From contig OX463829.1 in the NCBI GenBank assembly GCA_949825045.1, forward strand, positions 9,672,001 to 9,736,000: 64,000 nucleotides of DNA, given 5' to 3'. The position numbers and the translations under genes are program-made. Of the stretch, positions 1 through 10,176 are shown piece by piece (within the stretch, counting starts at the first letter, position 1; each line of letters opens with the position of its first letter). The DNA comes from Argyresthia goedartella (taxonomy: Eukaryota > Arthropoda > Insecta > Lepidoptera > Argyresthiidae). Below the pieces are notes generated by a model. It worked only from the letters and a program-made list of their open reading frames with translations. It was not told where the DNA came from and made no database searches.

Positions 1-400
1 TGTTGATACCGTCGCTTGTGGGAGTATCACTCATAATATAATCTTCTTCTTGGCCATGTCCATCTTAAGGCCGACCCTCAGGGTTGCTTCGTGCAGTTCT
101 GTGAGCATAGTCTGGAGATCAGCAACGCTCTCAGCCACCAATACCAGGTCATCGGCAAACTTCAGGTGCGAAATACACGCCGTTGATATTAAGACCTCGT
201 TCCCTCCAGTCTACTGTCTTCAATGGGTCCTCCAGGACATTGGTGAAGTGCTTTGACGCCCCGTTCTATCCGAAAAGGGTTGGAGAGTTTATGGGGTCGC
301 ACCTGGAGAGCGGCGGACCTATACAGCTCCTGGAGGATACCCACATATTACTTGTAAAGTCCGCAACAACGGGAATGAAAGATGGCCCAGTGCTCGACAT
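1..400 (-). pseudogene. Decayed non-LTR reverse transcriptase fragment (RTE-like)
   Basis: Read on the minus strand, this stretch carries pieces of a reverse transcriptase in shifting frames. From about 310 down to 180 it reads a GDPIxSPTLF-like block (seen as CDPINSPTLF) followed by FTNVLEDPLKTVDWRERG, a palm region. From 178 down to 31 it reads ISHLKFADDLVLVAES, containing the FADD version of the catalytic YxDD box, followed by LRVGLKMDMAKKK. The frame changes near 178 (between NGVY and ISHLKF) and again near 33, and a stop lies just after the DPINSPTLFG block. The order and spacing resemble the RTE/BovB type of insect endonuclease-reverse transcriptases. It runs off the left edge, so the 3-prime end of the element is not visible. 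It is a dead fragment. Confidence 0.75.
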
Positions 401-479
401 TGTCGAAAGGCTTTCGAAAGCCTTTTCGTTAGCGTTAATTTTAGAAGCGTCAAAATAAGTAACAAACAAAAAAACCTTT

Positions 480-876
480 TCAAATCCGCCAGTTTTATGC
501 GATTGGCGTTATTGTCGTTTAGATTCGTAGTGACGCTCCGCCGCGCCTCTGAAATCAATCTGAGTTTATTCTCTAACTTGTAACTTGCATTTTTATTAAA
601 TCTTGTAAGTTAAATTAAATTGTTAGATATCTTTACTCGCAGATCGCCGCATGTTCGTGTAATGTTTGCAATATTTATAATCTACAAATGGAACACCCAC
701 TGCGTTTAATAGCAAAAAATTCTGCGAATTGCACAAGTTCCTCTTGGAATAGAATTTCTGAGAGCTGAGAAATCTAGATTTTGTTTTGATTAAAAACATA
801 ACATAAATGTCTAGTATTTTTGTTAAAAAAAAAATTGTTTATGATAGACAAGAATCTGAAATGGTTTTAAATATTC
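480..876. other. AT-rich stretch, nothing recognised
   Basis: No reading frame, RNA gene or repeat could be recognised here. The sequence is AT-rich with several short A or T runs and looks like intergenic or intronic DNA. Confidence 0.4.
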
Positions 877-1139
877 AGGTGACATTTAATTAGCTGAACA
901 TATTTTAGGAAATGTTAGTACCCATGAATAGAACATCTTTCCCCAAGAAATATATGGTCCCAAATGAAAAAAATATATTCGTCGCTCAGTACATTGACCC
1001 GATCAGCTGATTACAAGTGACTATGGGAGAACCATATTTTTTTCGTTTGCGACTATATGTTTCTTGGGGAAAGTTGTTAATAATTATGGGTAGTAAACTA
1101 ACATTCGCCAAAATATGGTCATCTAATTAAATGTCACCT
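877..1139. mobile_element. Palindromic MITE-like element
   Basis: The ends are inverted copies: AGGTGACATTTAATTAG at 877-893 and its reverse complement at 1123-1139. The similarity continues inwards over at least 90 bases per arm, through ATATTTT, a variable block, and the CCCCAAGAAA/TTTCTTGGGG pair around 952-961 and 1053-1062. The whole is about 263 bp with no coding capacity. That is the form of a miniature inverted-repeat element. No clear target duplication was found, so the superfamily is unknown. Confidence 0.65.
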
Positions 1140-3404
1140 TGTATTAGCGAAATAATAAGTAAGAAAACATTTTTTGAGCAAAGGCGAGCTTATATCTAAA
1201 AAGAGATTTCTACCAGCAAACCTCTGAGACCAACGTATCTGAGATTATCTTTTCAACTCAACTAAGCGTTGCAATGCCAATTCCGTATCTGTTATATTTA
1301 TTGTAATAAATACTTATTGTTTCCACGAATCTAGTATTGCCAAAGTGACCACTACTGCCTTACCCCTTATGCGGCAAAGCGTGACATGTGTAGATACCCC
1401 ATTTCCTAAATAGTAGTAATTGGTCTCCCGCTTAAGTATAAATTGCATTTTTACGTTGATTTGATTTGCCATAAAAGAGTCTCAATCAGAGGAGGCTCTT
1501 AGCCGATTTACGAAAATGGGTATTTTCTTTTTATGTAGTGCTAATAAATTACAAAAAAGGGGTTTATTGCTAGACAAATTGTCGCACATTTGAGGATTAC
1601 TTTAATTATTTACAAGAACGCGCTTAATTATTTGTACGTGGCAGAGTCACAGCTGTGCCCACTTTTAACCAGTTGTTTACTACTTAATTTGGCGAGACAG
1701 GGGCTAGCCCATCGCCGCAGCTGTGAGAAAAAATAATATCTAAATCAAAGTCGGACATTAAATCTTTGGTCTGAGAAACTAATTTATCGATTCGACGTTG
1801 TATAGAGACGTAGATCAAGTCCAATCTTTATTCCCATGAACTATGGTCAGACAGAAATGGCAATACGGGTCCACTTTTGGTGCTTGGTAACTTATTTATT
1901 CTTCGTATTTTGTGCAGCGATTGAAAATCTCTTGAAATCATTCAAGTCTCGGACCACGACACTGGTTGGGCCTAGTGTGGGGGCCAATGAACAAACATAT
2001 GTAGGACTGTACCTTTTGGATTAAAAACATTTGGAATTTTGAATTTGAATCAAATAAAGACATTGTTCTTTCCCGTTTGTACATATCGAACACGCAACTC
2101 GTTTTTATGTGAATTTCTTACCAAAGTTTTATCTGGCAAGTACCAGGAAGCATCATTCGGATACGAAAAAATATGTGTCACCTTATTGGAAAATGAGTGA
2201 AACTTTGTTTTTACCCGACTGCAGAAGTACGAGGGTAATGTTTTATTGTAAGAGTAGAACAAATCAAATTGCGTAACAGTATGAAGAAAGACGTTATCTG
2301 AAATCTAATAACAGCACACCATAATTAGAGAGTCAACTTATTTGTTTAGAGCTATCAATTTATTAGTGTAGCTGTCAAAGTTATAGATTGATGGCTGGCC
2401 AATAAAAGAGTAATGCTCATTGCAAAATTGAATAAGGTGAATAATCGCTTTATATGATACAATTATTAAAACAAACTCGAAGTAGTAATAATATGTATAC
2501 CTAGTACGCGACAGGTTTAGATGGCACTCGGGAAGACATGATAAAGTATGATTTAAGTAATTTGCGTATTCCGTATACCTACTTACGTACTCCTACGGTA
2601 CGATACGTACGGTAGTTTCTTCCTTCATTCGGTACGAGTATGATTGCCCCGTGTACAAAATGGATAAAAGTTAACAAACAACTGACAGCTGAGAGATAAA
2701 AATAAATTGACAGCCGGCAATTCGACAGCTCCTGTGCTGTAGCCAATTTAAAACTGGCTAACGTTTTAACGCCGAAAGAACCGGCTGATTTTCTTTTGAG
2801 ATTAATACAATTCATAAAGGTCGAAGTACATTATATATTTCAATATCAGTAAAAGTGTACAAAGGGCAGCCGTTGTACCGCCACAGTGATTCAAGTTGAA
2901 TTATTATCCTCGTAAAGATTTCAACTTATGATATTGATTACAAAAAATCACTTGCACAAGCCTGATTAAAATGTTCGGGTACTTGTTTCTCAGTGCCCTT
3001 TAGTTTATGTTAATTTAATAAACCTTTTGTAAGAAGCAACATTTTCACGACCAGTGCTTTCGAAAGAGGATAATATTGATGATATTTTTGATCAGTGGTA
3101 AATGGGGTAATGTACAATTAATCAAATATGCACTTTGTTCGGAAGTTCCATTAATTGCATCAGTTTTATTTACATATGCTGCTAATCCTAAGACAACATT
3201 ACGAAAGACATCAATTTTGAACGAATAAAACAAATCGTACTAATCAATTCGTTGTAGAAAGTTAAAACCAATTTGCTAAACACGTACATTTCCTGTATTA
3301 AAATAACATAAATCTATTAACATTCTAATTGCATGCAGATACTTAATTTTAATAACTACACATGTATTTGAAACCAAATCTGTGTTATGTTATAAAATAG
3401 TCAT
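1140..3404. other. Long AT-rich stretch with minor repeats only
   Basis: No convincing gene. A dispersed repeat fragment lies at 1657-1727 (listed separately). Around 2026-2051 a run of ATTTGGAATTTTGAATTTGAAT resembles the short-repeat 3-prime tail of a non-LTR retrotransposon, like the TTTGGAA tail at 24562-24582. The short open frames here have no recognisable domains and lie in ordinary AT-rich sequence. Confidence 0.4.
1657..1727. repeat. Dispersed repeat family U, copy 1
   Basis: This copy shares GCCCACTTTTAACCAGTT and a downstream GGGGCTAGCCC...GCAGCT block with copies at 20014-20089 and 58320-58388. The spacing of the two conserved blocks varies slightly. The family is known here only from this internal comparison. 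It has no coding content and its termini are undefined. Confidence 0.55.
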
Positions 3405-4104
3405 CCATTACTATAATTAAGAGCTACGATGTGACATCTTAAAAAATAGTAGGTTAACATTTTATTCATCTCAATTTGGAACTCTGTATAAAAGCCGAGC
3501 TGAATTTCAACCTTATGACATTGTAATAGAGTGCAACCCTGTGATAAATCCATTGTAGTGAGGGTGTCCCTCCACGAGCGAGAGCTTTTTATTTGAAACT
3601 TGTCTTTCCACCAATCAAGTGTGATATACCAAAGAGAAGGTAGGTTATTCCTCTATTTTCGATCAGTGTTACCAGCAACAAATGTTATGGGGTTCGCACA
3701 TGATCAATATTTCCAGACGGGGCGGCTTTCGGCAAGCGCATTCGGGGACGTATGCCGAGTCAGCGGAGCTTATATTAACTGTCATCTTTCGTATGGAGGG
3801 AGTGCTTACGCGAATGGCGCCTATGCCCGCCTTTTCTCCCGTTCGGTAGCGCTAACGTAGTTGGAGGCAAAGAGTTGCATTCATTTGAGGTTATGTTAAA
3901 AAAATGTCACGTGATCTTTCAAATACGCTTGCCATTGGCAAAATTAACCTCAAATGAGGTTGAGATGCCATATATTTTATGAAGAAGTAAGAATTTAACG
4001 TCTTTGACAAGTATACAACCTCCAACTATGCAAGCGCCATCTGCAATGAGCTTTTGAGATTAGGTGCCATTACTATAATTAAGAGCTACGATGGGACATC
4101 TTAA
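3405..4104. repeat. Segment bounded by a ~38-bp direct repeat
   Basis: The block CCATTACTATAATTAAGAGC...GACATCTTAA occurs at about 3405-3441 and again at about 4067-4104, nearly identical (one clear difference, GATGTGAC versus GATGGGAC). The 625 bp between them contain a TATAAAAG at about 3487, a GC-richer patch and the small palindrome at 3849-4038. This could be a long duplication made when the interior arrived, two ends of a degraded element, or a local tandem duplication. No protein was recognised inside; the 86-codon frame at 3600-3860 has no family signature. Confidence 0.5.
3849..4038. mobile_element. Small imperfect palindromic MITE-like element
   Basis: GCGCTAACGTAGTTGGAGG at 3849-3867 is mirrored by CCTCCAACTATGCAAGCGC at about 4019-4037. 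A second inner pair, CATTTGAGGTTATGTTAA near 3881 and AACCTCAAATG near 3946, strengthens the palindrome. It has no coding capacity. It lies inside the segment bounded by the 38-bp direct repeats. Confidence 0.5.
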
Positions 4105-4107
4105 GTT

Positions 4108-4510
4108 GATACGAAAAAAAGGGTTTTTCTTTCCAATCCATTTACTCGACTACAAAGCCATCTAAAGATTTGATTTTTTGCTTTAAAGTTTATTAAGATT
4201 CTCACTGAAGGAAAACGCAATTGGACGAAAGTTTCTCGACACAATTTAATAATCTCTAAGTTGTTTTATATTTCCTGTAATTCTGAAATCCTAACTAATT
4301 TCATTGCGGAATTGCATTCAAAATGTGGATATTATATATTCGTAAACTCTCCTTGAAAATCTTTTTGACAAAATAGCGTAGTTTATTTTTAAACAATTTT
4401 TATGTGGTTTGGCACTACGTTAATTAAAATAGTTTTGAGTCGAGCGCATTGTTTGCGCTCTCTTTTCTTTACTATGTGGAAGTAATTAACGCTGTCACTT
4501 ACGTTTACAA
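4108..4510 (+). repeat. Repeat family Q, uninterrupted copy
   Basis: This 400-bp block is collinear with 20564-20712 plus 21493-21742. Shared landmarks in order are ATTCTCACTGAAGG, TTCATTGCGGAATTG, ACAAAATAGCGTAGTTTAT, GAGTCGAGCGCATTG and AATTAACGCTGTCACTT. Here the block is continuous; at 20.6-21.7 kb it is split by about 780 bp of other repeats. This copy therefore shows the pre-insertion state. It contains GAGCGCATTGTTTGCGCTC, a short hairpin near its right end. It is unclassified and non-coding. Confidence 0.65.
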
Positions 4511-4814
4511 GATTTTTTTATTGGTTTTCCCATTAATTATCAAGCCATAAGGTTGAAAATCTGGTGGGATGTTCAGTTCAATTAAGGGTTAAAACCTAAA
4601 GTAAAAGTTCTATCCATCTCAACATATAAGCTGGGTTTGGAAACTGTTTAAAATATTTGCAGAAAGAGATGACAGTTGTGTTGTGATGTTTGTGAATATG
4701 ACTGCTGTAAATATTTTTTCCATAGAAATAAATTACTTAATTAGGATTACCCACAAATACATTGCTCTAACTATGAATAACTAAGCACATTTAAAAGTCA
4801 GCCTTTTGTCACTC

Positions 4815-4930
4815 TCCATCAACCCGCACTGAGCCAGCATGGTGGAGTATGGCTTAATGTTACTCGTATCCGCGTAAAGGACTGTGCCCCTCGGTGGGGA
4901 CAATAATGGGCTACATTTATTTATTTATTA
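4815..4930 (+). mobile_element. SINE family 2, 3-prime part
   Basis: CCATCAACCCGCACTGAGCCAGC, GTGGAGTATGGCTTAA and CTGTGCCCCTCGGTGG, ending in (ATTT)n, match the 3-prime half of the longer SINE at 45427-45715. The tRNA-like head is absent, so this is a 5-prime-truncated copy. Confidence 0.65.
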
Positions 4931-5786
4931 TTTTAAATTAAAAAAAGTAAAACCCCCGACACAATAAATAAAACATAAAATAAGGCTTACTTGTGTCCTT
5001 GTTAAGCTGATTACTTTCGAACCTCTGATCACATTTTAATAATATTTAGCTTAGAACTATCGCAGGGAAATCATCTACCATTTACACAAAACCGCATAAA
5101 ATCCGTCCACGCGTTTGAGCGGTATATTGAGTGCCACAGACAGGCAGGCAGACGTTTCAAACTTATCACACTTTACTTTTTCGTCGGGGGTTAAAAATGA
5201 CAGATGAATCTGTCACATATAGCTTATTAGGACTTCTTGAAACAGGCCATAAATGAATTATATTCCTATGTTTTTTTTTAAAACAAATAACTTTTTAAAA
5301 TAGCAGGGATATCAGTTTTCTAAAAACAAATCGTACGATTTATCTGCGGTTTTATGTAATTTGCTACTGGCATGATGACGTTCAGAAAAATATTGTTCAT
5401 ATTGCGACGAGGTTTGCGAGGGTCAGATTGATATTATATAAATGAACATAGCTTCTTATTGTGAATATTTTGTGTGCATATTTGATTTAAATTTCATGGT
5501 TCTTAAAATATTTTTGAAGCGCAAAAAAGTTACAATGAAAAATATTTATTAGTTAGTTAATAAATATTACATTAGCAAAATATTCAGAATATATGAGTAT
5601 CGTTACTAGAGTTAGATACGAAGAAATCTAAGCGTTTTAAATGAGAAGATATTAGATACGGAATGTATCACATAAATATGTCAGATGTATCTAAGGTAGA
5701 CTAGCCGTTCATTATAAGGATCGACCATAATCTTAACTCATCTGGAGGCTCTGTCGATTCTGAATTATTATGAGTGTAACATATTA
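4931..5786. other. AT-rich stretch, nothing recognised
   Basis: Mostly simple AT-rich sequence with a T run near 5270. No gene or named repeat was found, although ATCCGTCCACGCGTTTGAGCGGTA near 5100 resembles a decayed interspersed repeat. Confidence 0.35.
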
Positions 5787-5985
5787 AACATTTATATACA
5801 GGCCTTTACATTGCTTGTGGCCCAACGCTAGGGTACTCCCCTGTGTAATTAGAACCACAAATATCGACGTGACGTCACAAACAGAATCATTCAAGACCCG
5901 GGGACTTTTGTTGTTCCTCCCCAACGGGCTTCGAACTTAGGACCTCTCGCTTATGAGTTGAAACTTCGATCGCTACGCCATCGAA
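5787..5985 (-). mobile_element. tRNA-derived SINE (family 1), minus strand
   Basis: On the minus strand the sequence opens with a tRNA-like head containing a B-box-like GGTCCTAAGTTCGAAGCCC. It continues into the family body (GTCCCCGGGTCTTGAATG), the conserved GTACCCTAGCGTTGGGCC and a terminal GGCCTGTATATAAATGTTT. The same order of landmarks is found in copies at 18.8, 20.2 and 62.8 kb. The length of about 200 bp fits a full-length copy. It is an RNA polymerase III derived retroposon without protein. Confidence 0.75.
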
Positions 5986-6012
5986 TTATATTTATATTTA
6001 TTTTTATATATA

Positions 6013-7316
6013 CATAGTCAGGTCATAAGTTCTGTCACATGTGCAATATGAAATAATTTAGACATGTTTATTATTTATGTAAACATTTATATAGCAAAAT
6101 GAACAAAACATAGATTCTTATGGTAATAAAGTTTATTCAAAATGACCCCCGCGATTTTGAATACAGGCCTTTATTCTGCGCGGCCAGTCGACTATCGCAG
6201 CACGAACGAGGTCCATGTCAATATCGGCGGCTGCCTTAATCAAGGATGCCTTGAGTGACTCCAAATCAGGATGAGGCTTTGAGCAGGCCTTTTCCTCCAA
6301 GTGTTGCCATATCTTGTAATCTAACGGACTCAAATCTGGACTGGAGGAAGGCCAGTCTTCGTGCCGGATGAAGTCGATTTCACGCGCCGCCAGCCAGTCT
6401 TTTGTGCTTTTCGCTCTATGAGCTGGCGCAGAATCTTGTTGGAATACCCAGTGTCTGTTATTAAACATGGTATGAGAAACAGGTTCCACAAGGTTCTTGA
6501 GGACTGTATTTTGATACACAACTGCATTAGTTTTTACGCCTTTCTCACAAAAATGTGCCTCAGTTAAGCCCCAATAAGAGACTCCCAACCAAACCATGAG
6601 CGAGGATGGAAAATTACCTCGTTGGACACGCGGAATACGGTTTCTCGCTTCTTCACTGCTGTGTGCGTACACCTTATCATTTTGTTTGTTGTAGCTCTCT
6701 TCCACGGTGAAATTTTATTCATCCGAAAAAAGAATTTCCCGATGCTTTTTTCCCGCGTACCGCTTCAACAAAGCGCGGCATCTCTTCAGTCTCAGGTCCA
6801 TTAAACGAGCGTCCAAACGATGTCCTGTTTTTCTTCGATATGCCCTAAGCCCTAAGTCTTCATTTAACACCTTTTTCACCGTGGTCCTGCTTAACCCCAT
6901 CTGAAGGGCCAACAGTTTCTGCTTACGTATGGGATTTCTTTGAATTCGCGCCTTCTCAGCTTTTATCACTGCTGGAGTCCTAACAGAGCGAGGGCGACCA
7001 CTTCTTGACCTGTCATCTACACTAGAGTCTTCATTGTATCGTTTTATGGTACGATAAACGAATCTTTTGGTTGTATTTAAATTTTTCAGTAAGTCGAAAA
7101 TCTGAATTGGCGCGTAACCGCAACGATGCAACGCAATAACTGCGACACGGTCTTCTTTAAGTGTCCACTCCATATTTAAAAATGAGGAAAATTCTAAAAA
7201 GTACACATTTTTATTTTCATGAAAAATTCGAGATTCGAATTCAATAAACTTTTTTGTGGCCAGCGTTCTAAATTCAAAAGTTTTTATTGTGTGACAGAAC
7301 TTATGACCTGACTGTG
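6013..7316 (-). mobile_element. maT-like mariner transposon, copy 1
   Basis: The element is 1304 bp, flanked by TA on both sides (6011-6012 and 7317-7318). Terminal inverted repeats start CAYAGTCAGGTCATAAG and run about 27 bp. It contains one transposase gene on the minus strand. A second copy of almost the same sequence lies at 53958-55263 in the opposite orientation. The TA target duplication and the DD37D catalytic spacing counted from the translation place it in the Tc1/mariner superfamily, near the maT group known from Lepidoptera and other insects. Confidence 0.88.
6133..7173 (-). pseudogene. maT-like (DD37D) transposase with one nonsense codon
   Basis: The transposase reads from ATG at 7173-7171 (MEWTLKEDR) to the stop at 6133, 346 codons, the usual mariner length. 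A single in-frame TAA at 6715-6717 interrupts it directly after the first catalytic block ILFSDE. The N-terminal part (residues 1-110) is the helix-turn-helix DNA-binding region with a GRPR linker at 59-62. Catalytic aspartates are D151 in LFSDE, D247 in FQQDSAPAH and D285 in SPLDYKIW, with 37 residues between the last two. No frameshift was seen, so the gene is one point change from open. The Tc1/mariner family cuts and pastes DNA at TA sites. This copy would make only a truncated protein unless the stop is read through. Confidence 0.85.
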
Positions 7317-7318
7317 TA

Positions 7319-9145
7319 AATACCAATGAATACAAACAGTATATTATAGTATAGAAGAATAACATAGGGCATAGAGTAAATCTAAAGGGTGAAGAGGTCA
7401 CACTCCAAATTTTGATCACGGCGCCACGTGACCGAAATAGTTGGAACTTGCTGGCGATTTTCGAGACGAGGGGAGAATTGGTAGGGAAGCAACTGTTTTC
7501 AGCGAAGACTTTGACGTCATTTCATCAAGTGCAAACTGAATATTGAGGAAAAAGGTCATTCTGAGGAGTTTTTCCAAACAATGCCATCTAGCGTTATATG
7601 TTAGGACTCACAGAACCCCCAGAAATTCCTATGAGTTTGATTTTGTACAAGGTGTAGCGGAACTAAAATGTACGTTACATACAAATACAACCCTTATTTA
7701 GCTAATTTCAAGTCCGTAGTAGCAGGACCGTCATCTGTTAAGTTTGTTGATTATTTTGTATCTATCAGCTGACGTGAGTATCATACCTGTACATAAATTA
7801 AGATTTTACCCGCAATAATTAAATAATTCTCAAAGGTAAACACGTCAATAGCTTCCTGCGATTAACAGTTAAGTACCGTAAGTTTTTCTATAATTACCCA
7901 CATTTTCCATGTCCTAGAAAGGACAAATTTCGCACTAAAACCTATCCAGGCAAGATATGTTAAAGATATCGCTAATATACATGCTATTTACAGATTCAGG
8001 ATGCTGATAAGAGAGCCCTTAATGTATTTATATAGAGATTATACCAGACCTTGCATCAATTAATTCAGGAATTATCTCTAGAAGCCAATCAAATACTTAC
8101 AAATTATGGATAAAATGACAGGTATGACGCTTTTAATGCTCAGGCATCTGAAATTTACATAGCCGCTGTGTGGATGGATATATGACATATAGAATGATAT
8201 ATAGAATTATAACTGAATCGTCTACGTAGTCTGGCTTAAAGTATCACGCGGAAGCTTCCACTTTATCTAGTAGCACTAGTAGGTACCTTGCCCTATTTTT
8301 GGCATCTCACCATTATGACCTGGTAATAAAATTCAAACGGGATTTTGGGTACCCTGGGTACCCATAGTCAATCGAGGGGCTAAAAGAATGGAGTCACTAT
8401 CATTCGATAGTGACTCCATTCTCTTAGCCCCTCGATGCATAACAGATGCAGGTTTCCTAACGATTTTTTTTATGCGACCGACATGAAAAATTTTTCTGAG
8501 GCATGGGGTGAACCATCTATGAATTGACCCACAAAATTGGTCACATATCCAAGTACATACCGACATGACTTAACTCTGGATTTCCAGCTCGTGTTTTACT
8601 ATAACTCATAACAATTATTTAATCGTACGAGGTAATGGAACAGCCATGTTTTTCTCGAAACCACAATTATTAAGCGACACCTGATCGCATAAATCTTCAT
8701 ATCATTAAGCCTGCAGCGATGCCAAAATGTGTTTGCCTTATAGGATCCAAATTACTCTCCATGTACGGACATTTTAAAGAGCGCCGCATAGCGCATTCAA
8801 AAATCGTCCGGTAACAAGTGACCAAGAGGTCCCAGAACATGTTTGGCGAATGTCGTCCAATAAATTCAGTGTTTGTCCAACATCAATATATGCCCGACAA
8901 TGATAAATGCTATGTTTGGCCAACATGCCAAGATACGACGTATGTAACATGCGACTGGACATTTGACATCAATATGCTGAAAAGCCGTCTTTAGATCACT
9001 ATCGGTGTTTGTGTAGGTTGGTCGTCATAATAAACTTTTGTGGGACAATCTACGATCTCTATTTGGGAAGGCTGGCACTAATAGCTTTACATTATGGAGC
9101 ATACAGCGTCTGGGATTCAGAAACAAGCTGTAGAACAAATTAATA
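7319..9145. other. AT-rich stretch with one strong hairpin
   Basis: Apart from the hairpin at 8371-8436 (listed separately) I see no gene. Short frames at 8333-8566 and 8774-8962 overlap the hairpin or plain AT-rich DNA and carry no domain. Confidence 0.4.
8371..8436. repeat. 31-bp-stem perfect-type hairpin
   Basis: ATCGAGGGGCTAAAAGAATG... at 8371-8401 pairs with ...CATTCTCTTAGCCCCTCGAT at 8406-8436. The arms are 31 bp with one mismatch and a 4-base loop. A second small palindrome (GGGTACCCTGGGTACCC) lies just upstream at 8347-8363. No larger repeat boundaries were found. It could be the core of a foldback element or, if transcribed, a small-RNA-like hairpin. Confidence 0.8.
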
Positions 9146-9372
9146 CACTGACGAGCAATGAAAAAGTTGCACTCAAAAAATGCCGACAAACACCTTAATG
9201 TCTCCTAAGACATAGAACCAATATTACGTTTACAATATTTACGTTTTTAATTAGTAATATTCTGATGCGCTTTTAAATGTACTTCAATGGTGCGGGCGTC
9301 ATTAAGCTAGCCTTTCCCGTTTAGGAGTAATTTGGTGCTATCTCACTGGAATTTTTTCATTGCTCGTCAGTG
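9146..9372. mobile_element. TA-flanked MITE (Tc1/mariner type)
   Basis: The terminal inverted repeats are CACTGACGAGCAATGAAAAA at 9146-9165 and the reverse complement, with an extra-T variant, ending at 9372. TA dinucleotides flank both sides (9144-9145, 9373-9374). The 227-bp interior has no reading frame. TA duplication plus CACTG ends suggest mobilisation by a Tc1/mariner transposase. Its ends differ from those of both full elements in this window, so the driver is elsewhere. Confidence 0.8.
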
Positions 9373-9474
9373 TATATTAGGCAAGATTCACGATGTAGTT
9401 ATTGTAGTGTAGGATGATCCCCGACGTGATGGTCTGATAGATAACATAGTAGATATCTAAAAAACTGGCGAGCA

Positions 9475-9600
9475 GTGACTATGTCCCTGCCACCAAGTAT
9501 AGAAAAAGACGTGAAGATTTCTGAGGTTCCGTGTTCGAATCCCGGCTGTGTATGCCGCTGAGGCGTTGAGACCGCACAATTCATGTCCTACCTTTTTGCT
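9475..9600 (+). mobile_element. tRNA-like SINE head, uncertain family
   Basis: GACTATGTCCCTGCCACCAAG...GAGGTTCCGTGTTCGAATCCC resembles tRNA A and B boxes (B box about 9530-9545). The downstream sequence does not show the family 1 body. It may be another SINE or a chance resemblance. Confidence 0.35.
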
Positions 9601-9944
9601 TTTTTGAGAATGTAACCTGAACAAAATATGTGTACCTGCCAACTCAGCCGGCGGCAGGTGGTGAGACAATTATTTGTTGAAACGTCTACTATTTATTCAA
9701 TTCTTTGAAACTTCATGGAGTGGCTTCGCCCCGCTCCGCTTCGTCTCGGCTCCAGGTAGTATTATAAATTGTTGACCTAACACAACCTTAGATGTCAGAT
9801 AGAAAGCGACATAAAGCTACCTATTAACCACATTAGGCGTGGAGGCATACACAGATTTTGTTCAATCGGTATGCGCATGAGTGAAGGCCAAAGTCCGCGT
9901 TCTTACAACGTTGAGACATTCACAGGTTTTGGATTTATTTATCA

Positions 9945-10060
9945 AGAAAACCCCCAGGTCTTGGATGTTAGCATGTTTGTGACTACACTGTTTCGGATTC
10001 CCACGACACAGAGTATCCTAGTGTAGCCCCAGAAACAATGTATGTGCCTGTATGTAAATG
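9945..10060 (+). mobile_element. SINE family 1, 3-prime part
   Basis: CCCCCAGGTCTTGGATGTTA, TTCCCACGACACAGAGTATCC and ATGTATGTGCCTGTATGTAAATG are the body and tail of family 1. The tRNA-like head is missing. The tail runs into a (TA)n stretch. Confidence 0.7.
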
Positions 10061-10176
10061 TTATGTTATATATATATCTATGTATTTGTGTGGATCTGTT
10101 ATACAAAAAAAAACTAGATAGACCTGTAGCTCAATTCAGTATCTATTAAATAATCCGACCTGTAAAATTAAAACTA

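Noticed and set aside
7174..7419. 82-residue N-terminal extension of the maT transposase
   Set aside because: It reads through the untranslated region and past the inverted repeat into flanking DNA; the family start MEWTL fits better.
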